The notes: a model not told the origin generated them from the letters alone. A DNA stretch of 64,000 nt from JAFGMC01 sp963540515 (GCA_963540515.1 CAUTNA010000001.1:1-64000); one strand, 5' to 3'. Counted from the first letter of the stretch, positions 34,216-44,307 are shown. Numbers and translations are program-made.

Positions 34216-35713
34216 CTTGATTAACTAATTTATCGTATATTTTTTTATCTGTTAAAATTTTTGTAGATACAGCTGTTGATATAATATCTTCTTCCATACC
34301 GTTTTTCATATTAGGACAAGCAAATCTTATAGATTTTATGTTTATATCTTTCTTTTTATTAAAGTCATTATATTTAAAAGAATTATTGTTTACATTTACA
34401 AAAAATGTATTTTGTTGTTTTTCACCTTTTATATTTGATAAACATACTATTGGAAATACTCCTATTTTATATATATCATCACCAGTTCCACTTTTAAATA
34501 TCTTATTAAACACTTCCAATTTGCCAGTATTTTTTAAATTTAATACAGTTGGTATATTTGCATTTCCAAGAGTCGGAGTACCAATTAAAACACCTTTTTT
34601 ATTTTCATAAAAACTGTAAGCAAGAGCCTCAGCCGTTCCCCTTGTTGAAGATGAAATTAAAACAACAACAGGCACATTTACTTTTGAAACTTCTGAAGAT
34701 ATAATTTCAACTTCTGATTTATCTGATTCTATTATTCTCATAATAGATTTTTTACCTAAAAATAAACCAGCTAATTTTGCTGTTATAAATTCATCTCTTC
34801 CAAAAGTATTTCTTAAATCTAAAACAATACCAGATATATCTTTATATTTTTTTAATGCTTCACTTACTATAGAAACTGAATTATCTGTTAATCTATGAAT
34901 TGTTATCTCTAAAATGTTCAAATTATTGCTTGTTTTTTTTAAAACTATATCTGTATCTGCAAGAATTATTGAAGACCTTTTTAAAACAACTTGCCTTTCT
35001 CCAACACTTGTAAGTAATGTTAATTTAACAGTTGATAAAACATTCCCATATAAAATATTTATAAAATCTGAATATTTAATCTTAGAAACATCTTTTCCAT
35101 TTATTTTTGTTATAACATCACCAATATTTATATCAGAATCATAAGCAGTAGAATTTTGAATTATTCCACTTATATAAAAAGTACCACTTTTAGATTTATA
35201 ACCTATAATTCCTAAACTTGTTAATATTGTTCCAAGTTTAAATAAATTTTTATCTGAAATATATTTACCATTTTCTCCTATATTAAACATTAAAGATTTA
35301 ACAACAATTTGATATATTTCATCTTTTGATAATTTTGAAAAATTCTTTTCTATAGATCTTAATTTCAAAATCAAAGCAGTTGTTAATTGTCCTTGAGCAT
35401 TCCAATCATTTTCTTTTGGATTTTTATAATTAGATATTATTTCAGAATTAAGCAAGAATACTACTCTATCTGAAGTAGAAGATACTTCAAAATTTTTATA
35501 AAATTTATCTAAATTTTTTATTGAAATAGATTTTTTTTTACCAGCCCATTTAATAGAATTAAGTTTTTCATAAATATCTGCAAAATCATTGGACAACTCA
35601 AATACATTTAATCCATTTTGTATAGCTTCTTCTTTATTAAATAAATCCAAAGAATATACATTTTTTGAAAATAAAATAATCAAACTAAATAAAAATAATG
35701 TTCTTTTTATCAC
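34205..35713 (-). CDS. Periplasmic S41-like protein with PDZ domain, catalytic dyad replaced
   Basis: The 502-residue protein has a signal peptide, an N-terminal helical region, a PDZ domain (about 165-245, with SDINIGDVITKINGKDVSK) and an S41/CtpA-like domain (about 255-400). In CtpA/Prc the nucleophile is three residues before the conserved Glu and the Lys general base 22 after it. Here those positions are Gly (TRGTAEA) and Asn (TLGNANI). Unless the fold uses other residues, it is a non-catalytic binding or scaffold protein. The start is a GTG sharing a base with the secF stop (TAGTG). The gene is coupled to secF upstream and PAP2 downstream. Confidence 0.78.
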   Translation of the reverse strand: MIKRTLFLFSLIILFSKNVYSLDLFNKEEAIQNGLNVFELSNDFADIYEKLNSIKWAGKKKSISIKNLDKFYKNFEVSSTSDRVVFLLNSEIISNYKNPKENDWNAQGQLTTALILKLRSIEKNFSKLSKDEIYQIVVKSLMFNIGENGKYISDKNLFKLGTILTSLGIIGYKSKSGTFYISGIIQNSTAYDSDINIGDVITKINGKDVSKIKYSDFINILYGNVLSTVKLTLLTSVGERQVVLKRSSIILADTDIVLKKTSNNLNILEITIHRLTDNSVSIVSEALKKYKDISGIVLDLRNTFGRDEFITAKLAGLFLGKKSIMRIIESDKSEVEIISSEVSKVNVPVVVLISSSTRGTAEALAYSFYENKKGVLIGTPTLGNANIPTVLNLKNTGKLEVFNKIFKSGTGDDIYKIGVFPIVCLSNIKGEKQQNTFFVNVNNNSFKYNDFNKKKDINIKSIRFACPNMKNGMEEDIISTAVSTKILTDKKIYDKLVNQDDK

Positions 35714-36573
35714 TATTTAGTATCTCTTAAATTAAAATGATACAAAATTACATTAGAAATATAAATACTTGTAAGAGTACCCATAACAACTGCAAATATC
35801 ATAGCAATAGAAAAATCTCTCAAAACATCTCCACCAAATATATAAAGACCAAGCATAGCAAATATTGTAGATAAACTTGTCATAACAGTTCTTGTCAACA
35901 TTTCATTTATAGATAAATCTATTAAATCATTTGTTGGCATTCTATGGTATTTTTTTATATTTTCTTCTATTCTGTCATAATTTACAACTTTATCATTTAT
36001 AGAATATCCTATACCCATTAATATTACAGCAATTGCTGTTTGATTAAACTCTAATCCACATACAGAAAAGAATCCAAACATTAATATAAAATCTAAAATA
36101 AGAGAAATAAAAGATCCAACTGCATAACCACCTTTATAACGAACCCAAATATAAACAGCCATTAAAATAAAAGAAACTATTACAGCAAAAATTCCCCCTC
36201 TTATTAATTCAGCACCTATTTTAGGACCAACAACCTGAACTTTTGAGTATGAAACATTATCTCCTAATATATTTTTTATTTGGGTCACTCTTAAATTTTG
36301 TTCTTTCTCGGTTGAATTTTTAGGTAAACTAACTCTTACTAAAATAGATTTATTATCTATATATTGCATTTCTGGTCTAAAGCTAGATAAATCAGTTCTT
36401 ATCTTATCTATAGTATAAGATTCTTTTTGTGGAGTAATTTCTAATGAAATTCCACCAGAAAAATCTATACCATAATTTAAACCTTTAAATAATAATGAAA
36501 AAATAGATAACAGTATCAAAGATATAGAAATAAAATAAGACAATTTTCTATATTTCATAAAATGAAGAGTCAT
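35713..36573 (-). CDS. secF: Protein translocase subunit SecF
   Basis: SecF and SecD use the proton-motive force to pull proteins through SecYEG. It has 286 residues and six membrane helices. The family landmarks are GLNYGIDFSGGISLEI after the first helix, the loop region with VGPKIGAELIRGG, and GYSINDKVVNYDRIEEN in the central helices. It is preceded by secD (16-base gap) and overlaps the next gene by one base. Confidence 0.96.
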   Translation of the reverse strand: MTLHFMKYRKLSYFISISLILLSIFSLLFKGLNYGIDFSGGISLEITPQKESYTIDKIRTDLSSFRPEMQYIDNKSILVRVSLPKNSTEKEQNLRVTQIKNILGDNVSYSKVQVVGPKIGAELIRGGIFAVIVSFILMAVYIWVRYKGGYAVGSFISLILDFILMFGFFSVCGLEFNQTAIAVILMGIGYSINDKVVNYDRIEENIKKYHRMPTNDLIDLSINEMLTRTVMTSLSTIFAMLGLYIFGGDVLRDFSIAMIFAVVMGTLTSIYISNVILYHFNLRDTK

Positions 36574-36589
36574 TAAAATCTCCTTAAAA

Positions 36590-38104
36590 TTATTTTTTAT
36601 TTTTATATAGCCAATCTATCATAACTTTGGAAAGTACCATACAAGTAAACAAAGTTGTTATTACCCCAATAGACAAGGTCACGGCAAAACCTCTTATTGG
36701 ACCAGCACCAAATTGAAATAATATTAAAGAACATATTAAGTTTGTTAAGTTTCCATCAATAACAGCTTTCATTGAATTTTTAAAACCACTATCAATAGCT
36801 CTATTCATTGGAACTCCAAGTTTTCTCTCATCTTTTATTCTCTCAAATGGAAGTATATTTGCGTCCACAGCCATACCTAAAGTTAATACTATTCCAGCAA
36901 TTCCTGGTAAAGTTAAAACAGTTCCCAAAACAGCAGATATACCAACAATCATAAGTAAGTTAATTACTAAAACAATATCTGCAATAAATCCTAAAGTTTT
37001 ATAGTATACAAGCATAAAAACAATAACAAATATCAAACCAAATAATGCACCAACTTTACCAGAAGCAATAGTATCAGCACCAAGTCCTGCACCAACACTT
37101 CTCTCTTCTATTACAGATAAAGGAGCTGGAAGTGCACCAGAACGAAGTAAAACAGCTAAATCTTTTGCTTGCTGTAGAGTAAAACCTCCAGATATTTGTC
37201 CTCGTCCACCAAAAATAGGTTCTCTTATAACAGGAGCAGACAAGACTTTATCATCTAAAACTATTGCAAAACGATCATTTACATGTTCAACTGTTAATTT
37301 CGCAAATTTCTTAGAACCAATACTATCAAAAACAGTTGTTACTACCGGCATGTTGTTTGAACCAAAATCTGCTTTTGAGTCTATTAAGTTTTCTCCAGAC
37401 ACTTCAACTTTTGAATAGACTGGTATTTTTTGTCCTTGTCCATCCAGCAAATCAAGCATTTTTACACCAGAGCTATTAGATACATTTTCTGCAACTAAAT
37501 GAAATGATAATTTTGCGGTTTTACCTATTAGTTCTTTAATCCTTTCAGGATTATCAACTCCAGGCAATTGAACAAGTATATATTTTCCAGACTGACTTTG
37601 TATAGAAGGTTCTTTTGTACCCAAAGCATCAATTCTACTTCTTACTATCTCTATACTACGAGATAAAGCATCTGCTTGTAATTCTTTTCTGTATTTATCA
37701 GAATATTTAATAGAAAAATTTCCATTTGTTTCATTTATATCAACTGTTGTACCAAACTCAGATTTAATTCTGGATCTAACTTTGGAATTATCATCTTTAT
37801 TTTTTATAGTAAATAAAACATTTTCATCAGCAATATGTAATCCAGAAAATTTAATAACACCTTTATTTCTATCAATTAATAAACTTCTTGCGCTATCGTA
37901 AAGAGCAGAAGTTTTTTCTTTAAGCATAACATCAGTATCAACTTCCAGTAAAAGTTGAGCCCCTCCCTTTAAATCTAAACCTAAAGATATTGGAGATATC
38001 CAAGATGGAAAATATTTTGAAAGATTTGGAAAAAATGTAGGAATCGACAAAGCTATACAAAATACGGTAGTAAAAATTATCAATATTCTTTTTAACATAT
38101 ACAT
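36590..38104 (-). CDS. secD: Protein translocase subunit SecD
   Basis: SecD has 504 residues. The first membrane helix is followed by LGLDLKGGAQLLLEVD, the large periplasmic P1 domain (with RIDALGTKEPSIQ and YILVQLPGV) and the C-terminal helices carrying GIAGIVLTLGMAVDANI, where the conserved Asp is part of the proton path. The first codon may be the ATG at 38104 or the one six bases later. It lies in the standard yajC-secD-secF order. Confidence 0.96.
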   Translation of the reverse strand: MYMLKRILIIFTTVFCIALSIPTFFPNLSKYFPSWISPISLGLDLKGGAQLLLEVDTDVMLKEKTSALYDSARSLLIDRNKGVIKFSGLHIADENVLFTIKNKDDNSKVRSRIKSEFGTTVDINETNGNFSIKYSDKYRKELQADALSRSIEIVRSRIDALGTKEPSIQSQSGKYILVQLPGVDNPERIKELIGKTAKLSFHLVAENVSNSSGVKMLDLLDGQGQKIPVYSKVEVSGENLIDSKADFGSNNMPVVTTVFDSIGSKKFAKLTVEHVNDRFAIVLDDKVLSAPVIREPIFGGRGQISGGFTLQQAKDLAVLLRSGALPAPLSVIEERSVGAGLGADTIASGKVGALFGLIFVIVFMLVYYKTLGFIADIVLVINLLMIVGISAVLGTVLTLPGIAGIVLTLGMAVDANILPFERIKDERKLGVPMNRAIDSGFKNSMKAVIDGNLTNLICSLILFQFGAGPIRGFAVTLSIGVITTLFTCMVLSKVMIDWLYKNKK

Positions 38105-38106
38105 CT

Positions 38107-38412
38107 CTATTTTTTTGATAAATAAGCTATACTTTTATTAATTTTTATAATTATATTTTTTGATATTTCTAATTCAATTATATTATCTTTAATGTTCTTT
38201 ATTTTACCATAAATCCCATTAGCTATAATTTCATCACCAACCTTTAAAGAATCAACAACTTTATTATATTCGTTAATTTTCTTTTTATTAGGTCTTATAA
38301 TTATCAAATATATAAAAATAAAAACAACAACAGAGTATACTATTATTCCAAAGCTATTTTGATTTGTATTTAAACTAGTTGTAGTATTTTTCTCTATTAT
38401 TTCTTGGTTCAT
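38107..38412 (-). CDS. yajC: Preprotein translocase subunit YajC
   Basis: A 101-residue protein with an N-terminal membrane helix (IIVYSVVVFIFIYLIII) followed directly by RPNKKKINEYNKVVDSLKVGDEII, the YajC signature. YajC associates with SecDF. AAGGAA precedes the ATG. It is two bases upstream of secD. Confidence 0.93.
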   Translation of the reverse strand: MNQEIIEKNTTTSLNTNQNSFGIIVYSVVVFIFIYLIIIRPNKKKINEYNKVVDSLKVGDEIIANGIYGKIKNIKDNIIELEISKNIIIKINKSIAYLSKK

Positions 38413-38470
38413 ATAAATTCCTTAAATGATCTAAATGGTAATCAAAAGCTTAAAAAAAGTAAATACCTTT

Positions 38471-40186
38471 TTAAATACGTTCAAACCAACTATCTAGTTC
38501 AGACATCTTAATAAATTTATAAACAGGTCTTCCGTGATTACATTGGCTTGCTCTTTCAGTAGTTTCTATATCTCGTAATAAAGCATCCATTTGAGCATAA
38601 TCTAATTTTTGTCCTGCTCTCACAGAATGATGGCAAGCATAATTTGCCAATTTTAAATGTAATTTTTCCTGTAATTGAGAAGAATGTCCATTTGATAATA
38701 CTTCATCAGATATATCATTAAAAAGCTTATTCCAATCTAAATCCCAATCAGCAGGCTTTTCAAATATAGCTATTGAATTATCACCAAAACTATCTATTAA
38801 TAATCCTGAGTTTTTCATCTCTTCTTTTATTTCTAAAACAGACATTACTTTCTCTGTAGATAAATTAACTATAATTGGAGTTAATAACACTTGCCTCTTA
38901 ACAGAATTATTTCTTAATTTTTCATAAACTATTCTTTCATGAGCTGCATGTTGATCAATAATTACTAAATTATCCCCACTTTCTGCAATTATATATTTTT
39001 TTGAAAACTGACCTATAACTCTACCAAGAGGTTTACTGCTAAATATATTATTCAATTCATTTTTTTCATCACTTCCAGAATATATTTTATCATATATAAA
39101 AGGCTTGATATTCTCTTTCATAGAAGGATATAAAGACTCTAAATTACTTATAAAATATTTATTATCTTGAGATGATTCATAAGATATAAAATCTTGTTTT
39201 AAATCATCAGTGTTTACCATAGTTTGAGATAACTTATTCCTTATTGTCCTTATCATAAAACCACGTAATCTTGAAGGTTCCAAAAAATGAACTTCTGTTT
39301 TTGAAGGAGAAACATTTACATCAATATAACTAGGATCCATATTAAAGTATAAAACACATAAAGGAAATTCTCTTGCATGCATAACATCCATATAAGATGC
39401 TCTTAATGCTCCAACGATAACTTTATCCTTTACAGATCTATTGTTCACAAATAAATATTGATCTATTGATGTTGCTCTTCTAAAAGTAGGTTCTGAAATA
39501 TAACCATACATACTAAAAGCACCAGAAGAATTTTTAGTATTCTCTATTTCTATCATTTTTCCATCAGCATCATTTCCTAAAACAGAAATAACCCTATCAT
39601 AAAAAGATTGTCCTTTTGGAAAACTCCATTTATTGTTTAAATTAAAACCAACATCAGGACGTGATAAAGCTAATCTTTTTACAATATCAACTATATTTAA
39701 CATTTCTGATCTATCTGAGTGTAAAAATTTTAATCTTGCCGGTGTTTTTGCAAATAAATTTTTTACCAAAACCCTGGTACCATTATTCCAAGAAGAAGGT
39801 TTTATTTCATAATTATTACAATTTAATTGCCAACCATATCTTTCAGACAAATTATATGAATCTATAAACATATCTGACACAGATGCTATAGAGGGTAAAG
39901 CTTCTCCCCTAAAACCCATATACCTTATATTAGTTAAATCATCTGTAGGAAGTTTTGAAGTAGCGTGTCTTTTTATACTTTTTTCTAAATCTTCTTTTGT
40001 CATTCCAATTCCGTCATCAGAAACAGAAATTTGTGTTCTTCCACCATCTATCACTTCGATAAATAAATTTGTTGCACCAGCATCAAGTGAATTTTCAACT
40101 AATTCTTTTACAACATTTGCAGGTCTCTCTATTACCTCACCTGCAGCAATTTGATTAACTAAAAATATTGGTAGTTCTCTAATCAT
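38471..40186 (-). CDS. mutL: DNA mismatch repair protein MutL (endonuclease type)
   Basis: MutL of 571 residues. The GHKL ATPase motifs are complete: NQIAAGEVIERPANVVKELVENSLDAGA, DDGIGM and GFRGEALPSIASV. The C-terminal domain carries the metal-dependent nicking motif DQHAAHERIVYE, plus ACHHSVRAG and CNHGRP, found in MutL of bacteria without MutH. It would therefore nick the daughter strand itself. It follows greA by two bases. Confidence 0.96.
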   Translation of the reverse strand: MIRELPIFLVNQIAAGEVIERPANVVKELVENSLDAGATNLFIEVIDGGRTQISVSDDGIGMTKEDLEKSIKRHATSKLPTDDLTNIRYMGFRGEALPSIASVSDMFIDSYNLSERYGWQLNCNNYEIKPSSWNNGTRVLVKNLFAKTPARLKFLHSDRSEMLNIVDIVKRLALSRPDVGFNLNNKWSFPKGQSFYDRVISVLGNDADGKMIEIENTKNSSGAFSMYGYISEPTFRRATSIDQYLFVNNRSVKDKVIVGALRASYMDVMHAREFPLCVLYFNMDPSYIDVNVSPSKTEVHFLEPSRLRGFMIRTIRNKLSQTMVNTDDLKQDFISYESSQDNKYFISNLESLYPSMKENIKPFIYDKIYSGSDEKNELNNIFSSKPLGRVIGQFSKKYIIAESGDNLVIIDQHAAHERIVYEKLRNNSVKRQVLLTPIIVNLSTEKVMSVLEIKEEMKNSGLLIDSFGDNSIAIFEKPADWDLDWNKLFNDISDEVLSNGHSSQLQEKLHLKLANYACHHSVRAGQKLDYAQMDALLRDIETTERASQCNHGRPVYKFIKMSELDSWFERI

Positions 40187-40188
40187 CT

Positions 40189-40659
40189 TTATTTATCAAA
40201 ATTTATTTCAATTATCTCAAATTCTCTTTCTCCATTTGGTAATTTTACAGTGCAAGTTTGCCCTACACATTTTCCAATCATTGCTTTACCCATAGGAGAA
40301 CTGCAAGCAATTACAGTTTTACCATCAGATTCAACATCTGATAATATTTTACAACGCAAAACATTACCATCTTCATCTTCAACTTTTACATTTGCTCCAA
40401 ATATAACTTTATCACCAGATAAGTTTCTTACATCTATAATATCTGCATTTCGTATTATATTTTCTATACAACTAATCCTTTTATCTATCATTCTCTGCTT
40501 TTCTTTTGCTGCACTATAATCTGCATTTTCTGATAAATCACCAAGTGATCTCGCCCAATCAACAATCTTTAATATTTCTGGTCTATCAATCTCAGTTAAT
40601 TGTTTTAATTCTTTAATTAATTTATCAAAACCCTCTCTACTTATTGGTCTAGTATTCAT
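40189..40659 (-). CDS. greA: Transcription elongation factor GreA
   Basis: GreA rescues backtracked RNA polymerase by stimulating transcript cleavage. The 156 residues have an N-terminal coiled coil with tip acidic residues (LGDLSENADYSAAKE) and a C-terminal FKBP-like domain with SPMGKAMIGKCVGQTCTV. AAGGA precedes the ATG. It is the first gene of the greA-mutL-yajC-secDF run. Confidence 0.96.
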   Translation of the reverse strand: MNTRPISREGFDKLIKELKQLTEIDRPEILKIVDWARSLGDLSENADYSAAKEKQRMIDKRISCIENIIRNADIIDVRNLSGDKVIFGANVKVEDEDGNVLRCKILSDVESDGKTVIACSSPMGKAMIGKCVGQTCTVKLPNGEREFEIIEINFDK

Positions 40660-40761
40660 TAAAAAATCCTTATTTATAAGTATGAATTGTGCATTTTAAT
40701 TTTGCAAAAGTCAATTTTACAAGATATACTTGGGGAGTATATATTTAATGTAAATATAAAT

Positions 40762-41823
40762 ATGAACTTCAAAATTTTAAGCTATTTTTTATTAAGAAGG
40801 TTTTTTAGTGGCGTTTTTGTCGTTATCGCTGTAATAAGTAGTGTTATTTTTTTAATTACATTTGTTGAAAGACTTTCTTCTAATTCTTCTTTTTTATTAA
40901 CTATTTCAGATTCTTGGATTAGATTAATAGAGTATTTACCACTATTTCTTCCTTTGGCTGTTTTTATAGGAACTCTACTTTCATCATATAATTTAATAAA
41001 GTCATCAGAAAGTATAATTATATCAAACTCAGGATTATCTCCTTTTCAATCATTTATACCTTTTTTGATTGGTTCTTTAATAATTGGAATAATCACAACA
41101 ACAATTATCAATCCATATTCAGTTAAATTATCAACAAATAATATTACAAATCAGAATTTAAGATTAATAGATAATTCAATATGGATCAGAGAAGAATCAA
41201 AAGATTATATTCTCACACTAAGATCTGAAAAATTAAATATTTTAGAGAAAAATAAATTAGAACTAAACAATAATAATATATTTATACAAGATAAAAATCT
41301 TAGATTAACAGAAATTATAAAGGCAAATAGATTAATACTAGAAAATAAAGAATTTAAAACTAATAAAGCAATAATAATTGATGAAAAAGGAATACCAACA
41401 GAAAAAAAATGGAATAGAAATACATCTTTAACTTTTGAAATCATACTTAATAGATATTTAAAACCAGATCAAATTTCTTTTTGGAAATTACCGGCATTTA
41501 TAAAAAAAATGAATAACATAGGTATATTTGTTCCACAACATGTTGTTCATCTTTGGACTTTAATATTTCTTCCATTAAATCTAGTATCTATGGCCTTCTT
41601 AGGAACAGCTTTTTCACTAACAAAACAAAGAAGAAATTATTCTTTTGGTCTTAGATTTAGTATAGCAATATTAGTATGTTTTATTCTGTATTTTATTACA
41701 AATATATTTAAAACTTTAGGTAGTACTTCAATATTACCTGCTGTAATATCCGTATTATCACCGCAATTAATAATTGTAGCAATAGCTGGAATTATTATAT
41801 CTAAGTTTACAATATTGAAATAA
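40762..41823 (+). CDS. lptG: LPS export permease LptG
   Basis: LptG and LptF form the membrane part of the LptB2FG transporter that moves LPS to the outer membrane. I start at the ATG giving MNFKILSYFLLRRFF, the conserved N-terminus, so the protein has 353 residues; the open frame extends 25 codons upstream. It has six helices arranged three-plus-three around a periplasmic beta-jellyroll domain. LptG is preferred over LptF from its N-terminus and size. lptF is not in the window. Confidence 0.87.
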   Translation: MNFKILSYFLLRRFFSGVFVVIAVISSVIFLITFVERLSSNSSFLLTISDSWIRLIEYLPLFLPLAVFIGTLLSSYNLIKSSESIIISNSGLSPFQSFIPFLIGSLIIGIITTTIINPYSVKLSTNNITNQNLRLIDNSIWIREESKDYILTLRSEKLNILEKNKLELNNNNIFIQDKNLRLTEIIKANRLILENKEFKTNKAIIIDEKGIPTEKKWNRNTSLTFEIILNRYLKPDQISFWKLPAFIKKMNNIGIFVPQHVVHLWTLIFLPLNLVSMAFLGTAFSLTKQRRNYSFGLRFSIAILVCFILYFITNIFKTLGSTSILPAVISVLSPQLIIVAIAGIIISKFTILK

Positions 41824-41832
41824 AGGGAAAAT

Positions 41833-41964
41833 ATGCCACTTAAAAAAAAGTCTAAAATAAAAAATAAGATAATTATCTTATGTATAATTTTATTATTAAT
41901 ATTTTTAATAATGTTTTCATTCTCAATAAATCAAAATCTTACTGAAGTTGTTTTAATATCATGA
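41833..41964 (+). CDS. 43-residue basic single-pass membrane peptide
   Basis: The frame MPLKKKSKIKNKIIILCIIL... runs 43 residues: a lysine-rich cytoplasmic N-terminus, one strongly hydrophobic helix and a short polar tail. AAAGGGA sits five bases upstream of the ATG. The stop overlaps the xerD start (ATGA). Both signals argue for a translated gene coupling lptG to xerD. The function is unknown. It could regulate the Lpt complex or simply be a translational link. Confidence 0.6.
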   Translation: MPLKKKSKIKNKIIILCIILLLIFLIMFSFSINQNLTEVVLIS

Positions 41965-42818
41965 ACTATATAGATTTATTTTTAGAATCTTTAATAGCTG
42001 AAAAAGGAAGAAGTTTAAAAACTTATCAAAGTTATTTAAATGATTTAACAAATATTCAAAATGAACTCGGAAATTTAGAAAAATTGGATGAGAAAAAATT
42101 ACAAAAATATTTTTCCAATCTAAAATTAAAACCAAATTCAATATCTAGAAAAATAAGTAGTATAAGAGAATTCTATAAATTTTTAATATCAGAAAAAATT
42201 ATAATTGAAAATCCAGCAAAATATTTAGAATTACCAAAAAAACAAAAAACTCTGCCAAAATTTTTAACAAAAGAAGAAATAGATACATTAATATCTAATG
42301 CTGGAGATGTAAAAAATTCTTTGAGATTAAAAACAATGATAGAATTATTATATGCTTCAGGAATAAGAGTTTCTGAACTTTGTGAAATCCAATTAAAATC
42401 AATTATGAAGGACAGAATATTAATACATGGTAAAGGATCAAAAGAAAGAATTGTTCCTATACATAATAAAGCACAAGAAACTATAGAAAAATGGATAAAA
42501 TTATCTAAGGAAAAATATCCTAATTCAAAATATCTTTTTCCAAGTATTGGAAGTTCTGGACATATAACAAGAGATGCTTTTTTCAAGTTGTTAAAAAAAT
42601 GTGCAATGTTATCTGGTATAGATCCAAGCAGAGTAAGTCCACATGTTTTGAGACATTCTTTTGCATCACATTTATTATCTGGTGGTGCAAATTTAAGAGT
42701 AATTCAAACAATTCTTGGACATGAAGATATTTCAACTACTCAGATATATACTCACTTAGATTCAAAGAAACTAGAAAATACTTTAAAAAAACACCATCCT
42801 CTTGCAAAAAAACAATGA
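41961..42818 (+). CDS. xerD: Site-specific tyrosine recombinase XerD
   Basis: XerC/XerD resolve chromosome dimers at dif, with FtsK (31308-33521) as activator. It has 285 residues: an N-terminal SAM-like domain, then the catalytic set Arg (YASGIRVSEL), Lys (HGKGSKERIVP), HxxR (SPHVLRHSF), His (LGHEDIS) and Tyr (TTQIYTHL). The endings TTQIYTH and HHPLAK resemble XerD more than XerC, but the paralogues are hard to separate by eye. It overlaps its neighbours on both sides by four bases. Confidence 0.9.
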   Translation: MNYIDLFLESLIAEKGRSLKTYQSYLNDLTNIQNELGNLEKLDEKKLQKYFSNLKLKPNSISRKISSIREFYKFLISEKIIIENPAKYLELPKKQKTLPKFLTKEEIDTLISNAGDVKNSLRLKTMIELLYASGIRVSELCEIQLKSIMKDRILIHGKGSKERIVPIHNKAQETIEKWIKLSKEKYPNSKYLFPSIGSSGHITRDAFFKLLKKCAMLSGIDPSRVSPHVLRHSFASHLLSGGANLRVIQTILGHEDISTTQIYTHLDSKKLENTLKKHHPLAKKQ

Positions 42819-43279
42819 TAAAAAAATGCGATTTTAAAGGTTGTAATAAACTTGGTACATGTCGCGCACCAAAATCTTCTAAACTAAATGAATATTGGTA
42901 TTTCTGTCCTTTTCATGCATCAGAATATAATGAAAGATGGAATTTTTATTCAAATATGTCTAAAGAAGAAATAGATAAAGATTATGAATATCAAATATTC
43001 GGAGATTTTGACAATAATCCGTATGATTTTTTAGACTTTATTAATAATTCTTTTTCTAATAGAACAAATACTATAAAAAACAATCTACCAAAAAAAGTTA
43101 TTGAATCTTTAAAAGAATTGAATTTAGATGAAAATTCAAACTTTAAACAAGTCTCTGCAAAATACAGAGAACTTGCTAAAATATATCACCCTGATAAATC
43201 TAACAGTAATGATACTGAAAAATTCTCTAAAATAACATCAGCTTATAATCTACTAAAAGAATATTTCAACAAGAAATAA
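42815..43279 (+). CDS. J-domain protein with N-terminal Cys/His motif
   Basis: The 154-residue protein begins with CDFKGCNKLGTCRAPKS and FCPFHASEYNERWNFY, a Cys/His-rich motif likely to bind zinc, as in DnaJ-like proteins of alphaproteobacteria. The C-terminal J domain (about 95-154) has the HPD motif (IYHPDKS) needed to stimulate Hsp70 ATPase. It is therefore a DnaK co-chaperone of the short type, client unknown. It overlaps xerD by four bases and ends next to the convergent trxB. Confidence 0.85.
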   Translation: MIKKCDFKGCNKLGTCRAPKSSKLNEYWYFCPFHASEYNERWNFYSNMSKEEIDKDYEYQIFGDFDNNPYDFLDFINNSFSNRTNTIKNNLPKKVIESLKELNLDENSNFKQVSAKYRELAKIYHPDKSNSNDTEKFSKITSAYNLLKEYFNKK

Positions 43280-44170
43280 CTATACATTTTTTTTATTAAT
43301 ATAAGCTATAGCATCCATAGCAGAAGAACAACCAGTCCCCACTGCAGTTGCTATTTGCATTTTAATTCCAGATGTTATATCACCAGCGATAAACATACCT
43401 TCAGGTAAATTATCATTAGACAACCTTCCCATAGAATCCCTTTTGATATCTTCAGATAAATAATCAGTATTTGCTTCATGACCTATTGCAACAAAAATAC
43501 CATCACAAACAATAGTTTCATCATTTTTTGTTATTGCAATCAATTTATCATTATCTTGTTTTAATTCTTTGAATTCAGTATTAAATAAACATTTAATATT
43601 AGATTTTGCTTTAACTCTATCTATCATTATTTGTTCTGCCCTTGTAAAAGCTGAACCTCTATAGGCTATTTTTACAGATTTTGCTAAATCAGACAAATAA
43701 AGAGCATCATTTAAAGCAGAATTTCCACCACCTATAACAATCACATCTTTACCTGAATAGAAGAAACCATCACAAGTTGCACAATAAGAAACTCCTTTTC
43801 CTATCAGTTCCTTTGCACCAGATATATCTAATTTTCTTGGTGAAGCACCAGTTGCAACAATTACAACTTTTGACTCATATTCTTTTGAAGAATTTGTTGA
43901 AACTTTAAATATATCATTTTCTTTTTTTATTGATATGGCAGAAATAAATTCTACCTCAGCACCAAAAGATTCAGCCTGAGATTTCATGAACTCTGACAAC
44001 TCCTGACCACTTCCCTTCCAACCAGGGTAATTTTCCAATACAGCTATACCAGCTGTTTGACCACCCAATTTATCACCACCTAAAACAATTGTTTTTTTAC
44101 CAGCACGAGCAGCATACAAAGCAGCTGTGAGCCCAGCAGGTCCAGAACCTAAAATTATAATATCGTGCAT
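43280..44170 (-). CDS. trxB: Thioredoxin reductase
   Basis: An FAD/NADPH enzyme that reduces thioredoxin. The start chosen is the ATG preceded by AGGAGT, giving MHDIIILGSGPAGLTAALYAARAG and 296 residues; 11 codons of open frame lie upstream. The FAD motif is GSGPAGL, the redox pair CATC, the NADPH motif VIVIGGGNSALND and the second FAD motif MFIAGDIT. Its substrate trxA is at 16577. Confidence 0.95.
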   Translation of the reverse strand: MHDIIILGSGPAGLTAALYAARAGKKTIVLGGDKLGGQTAGIAVLENYPGWKGSGQELSEFMKSQAESFGAEVEFISAISIKKENDIFKVSTNSSKEYESKVVIVATGASPRKLDISGAKELIGKGVSYCATCDGFFYSGKDVIVIGGGNSALNDALYLSDLAKSVKIAYRGSAFTRAEQIMIDRVKAKSNIKCLFNTEFKELKQDNDKLIAITKNDETIVCDGIFVAIGHEANTDYLSEDIKRDSMGRLSNDNLPEGMFIAGDITSGIKMQIATAVGTGCSSAMDAIAYINKKNV

Positions 44171-44307
44171 AAATACTCCTATATTGAAAATGAAATTTAA
44201 CATAAAAAAATGAAAAATTAAAGTTAAAAGGAAAATGTGAAAAAATAGTATTAAATTATTGATAACAACACATTATAAACATATACTTAAGAGTCAAGAG
44301 GATTGTT

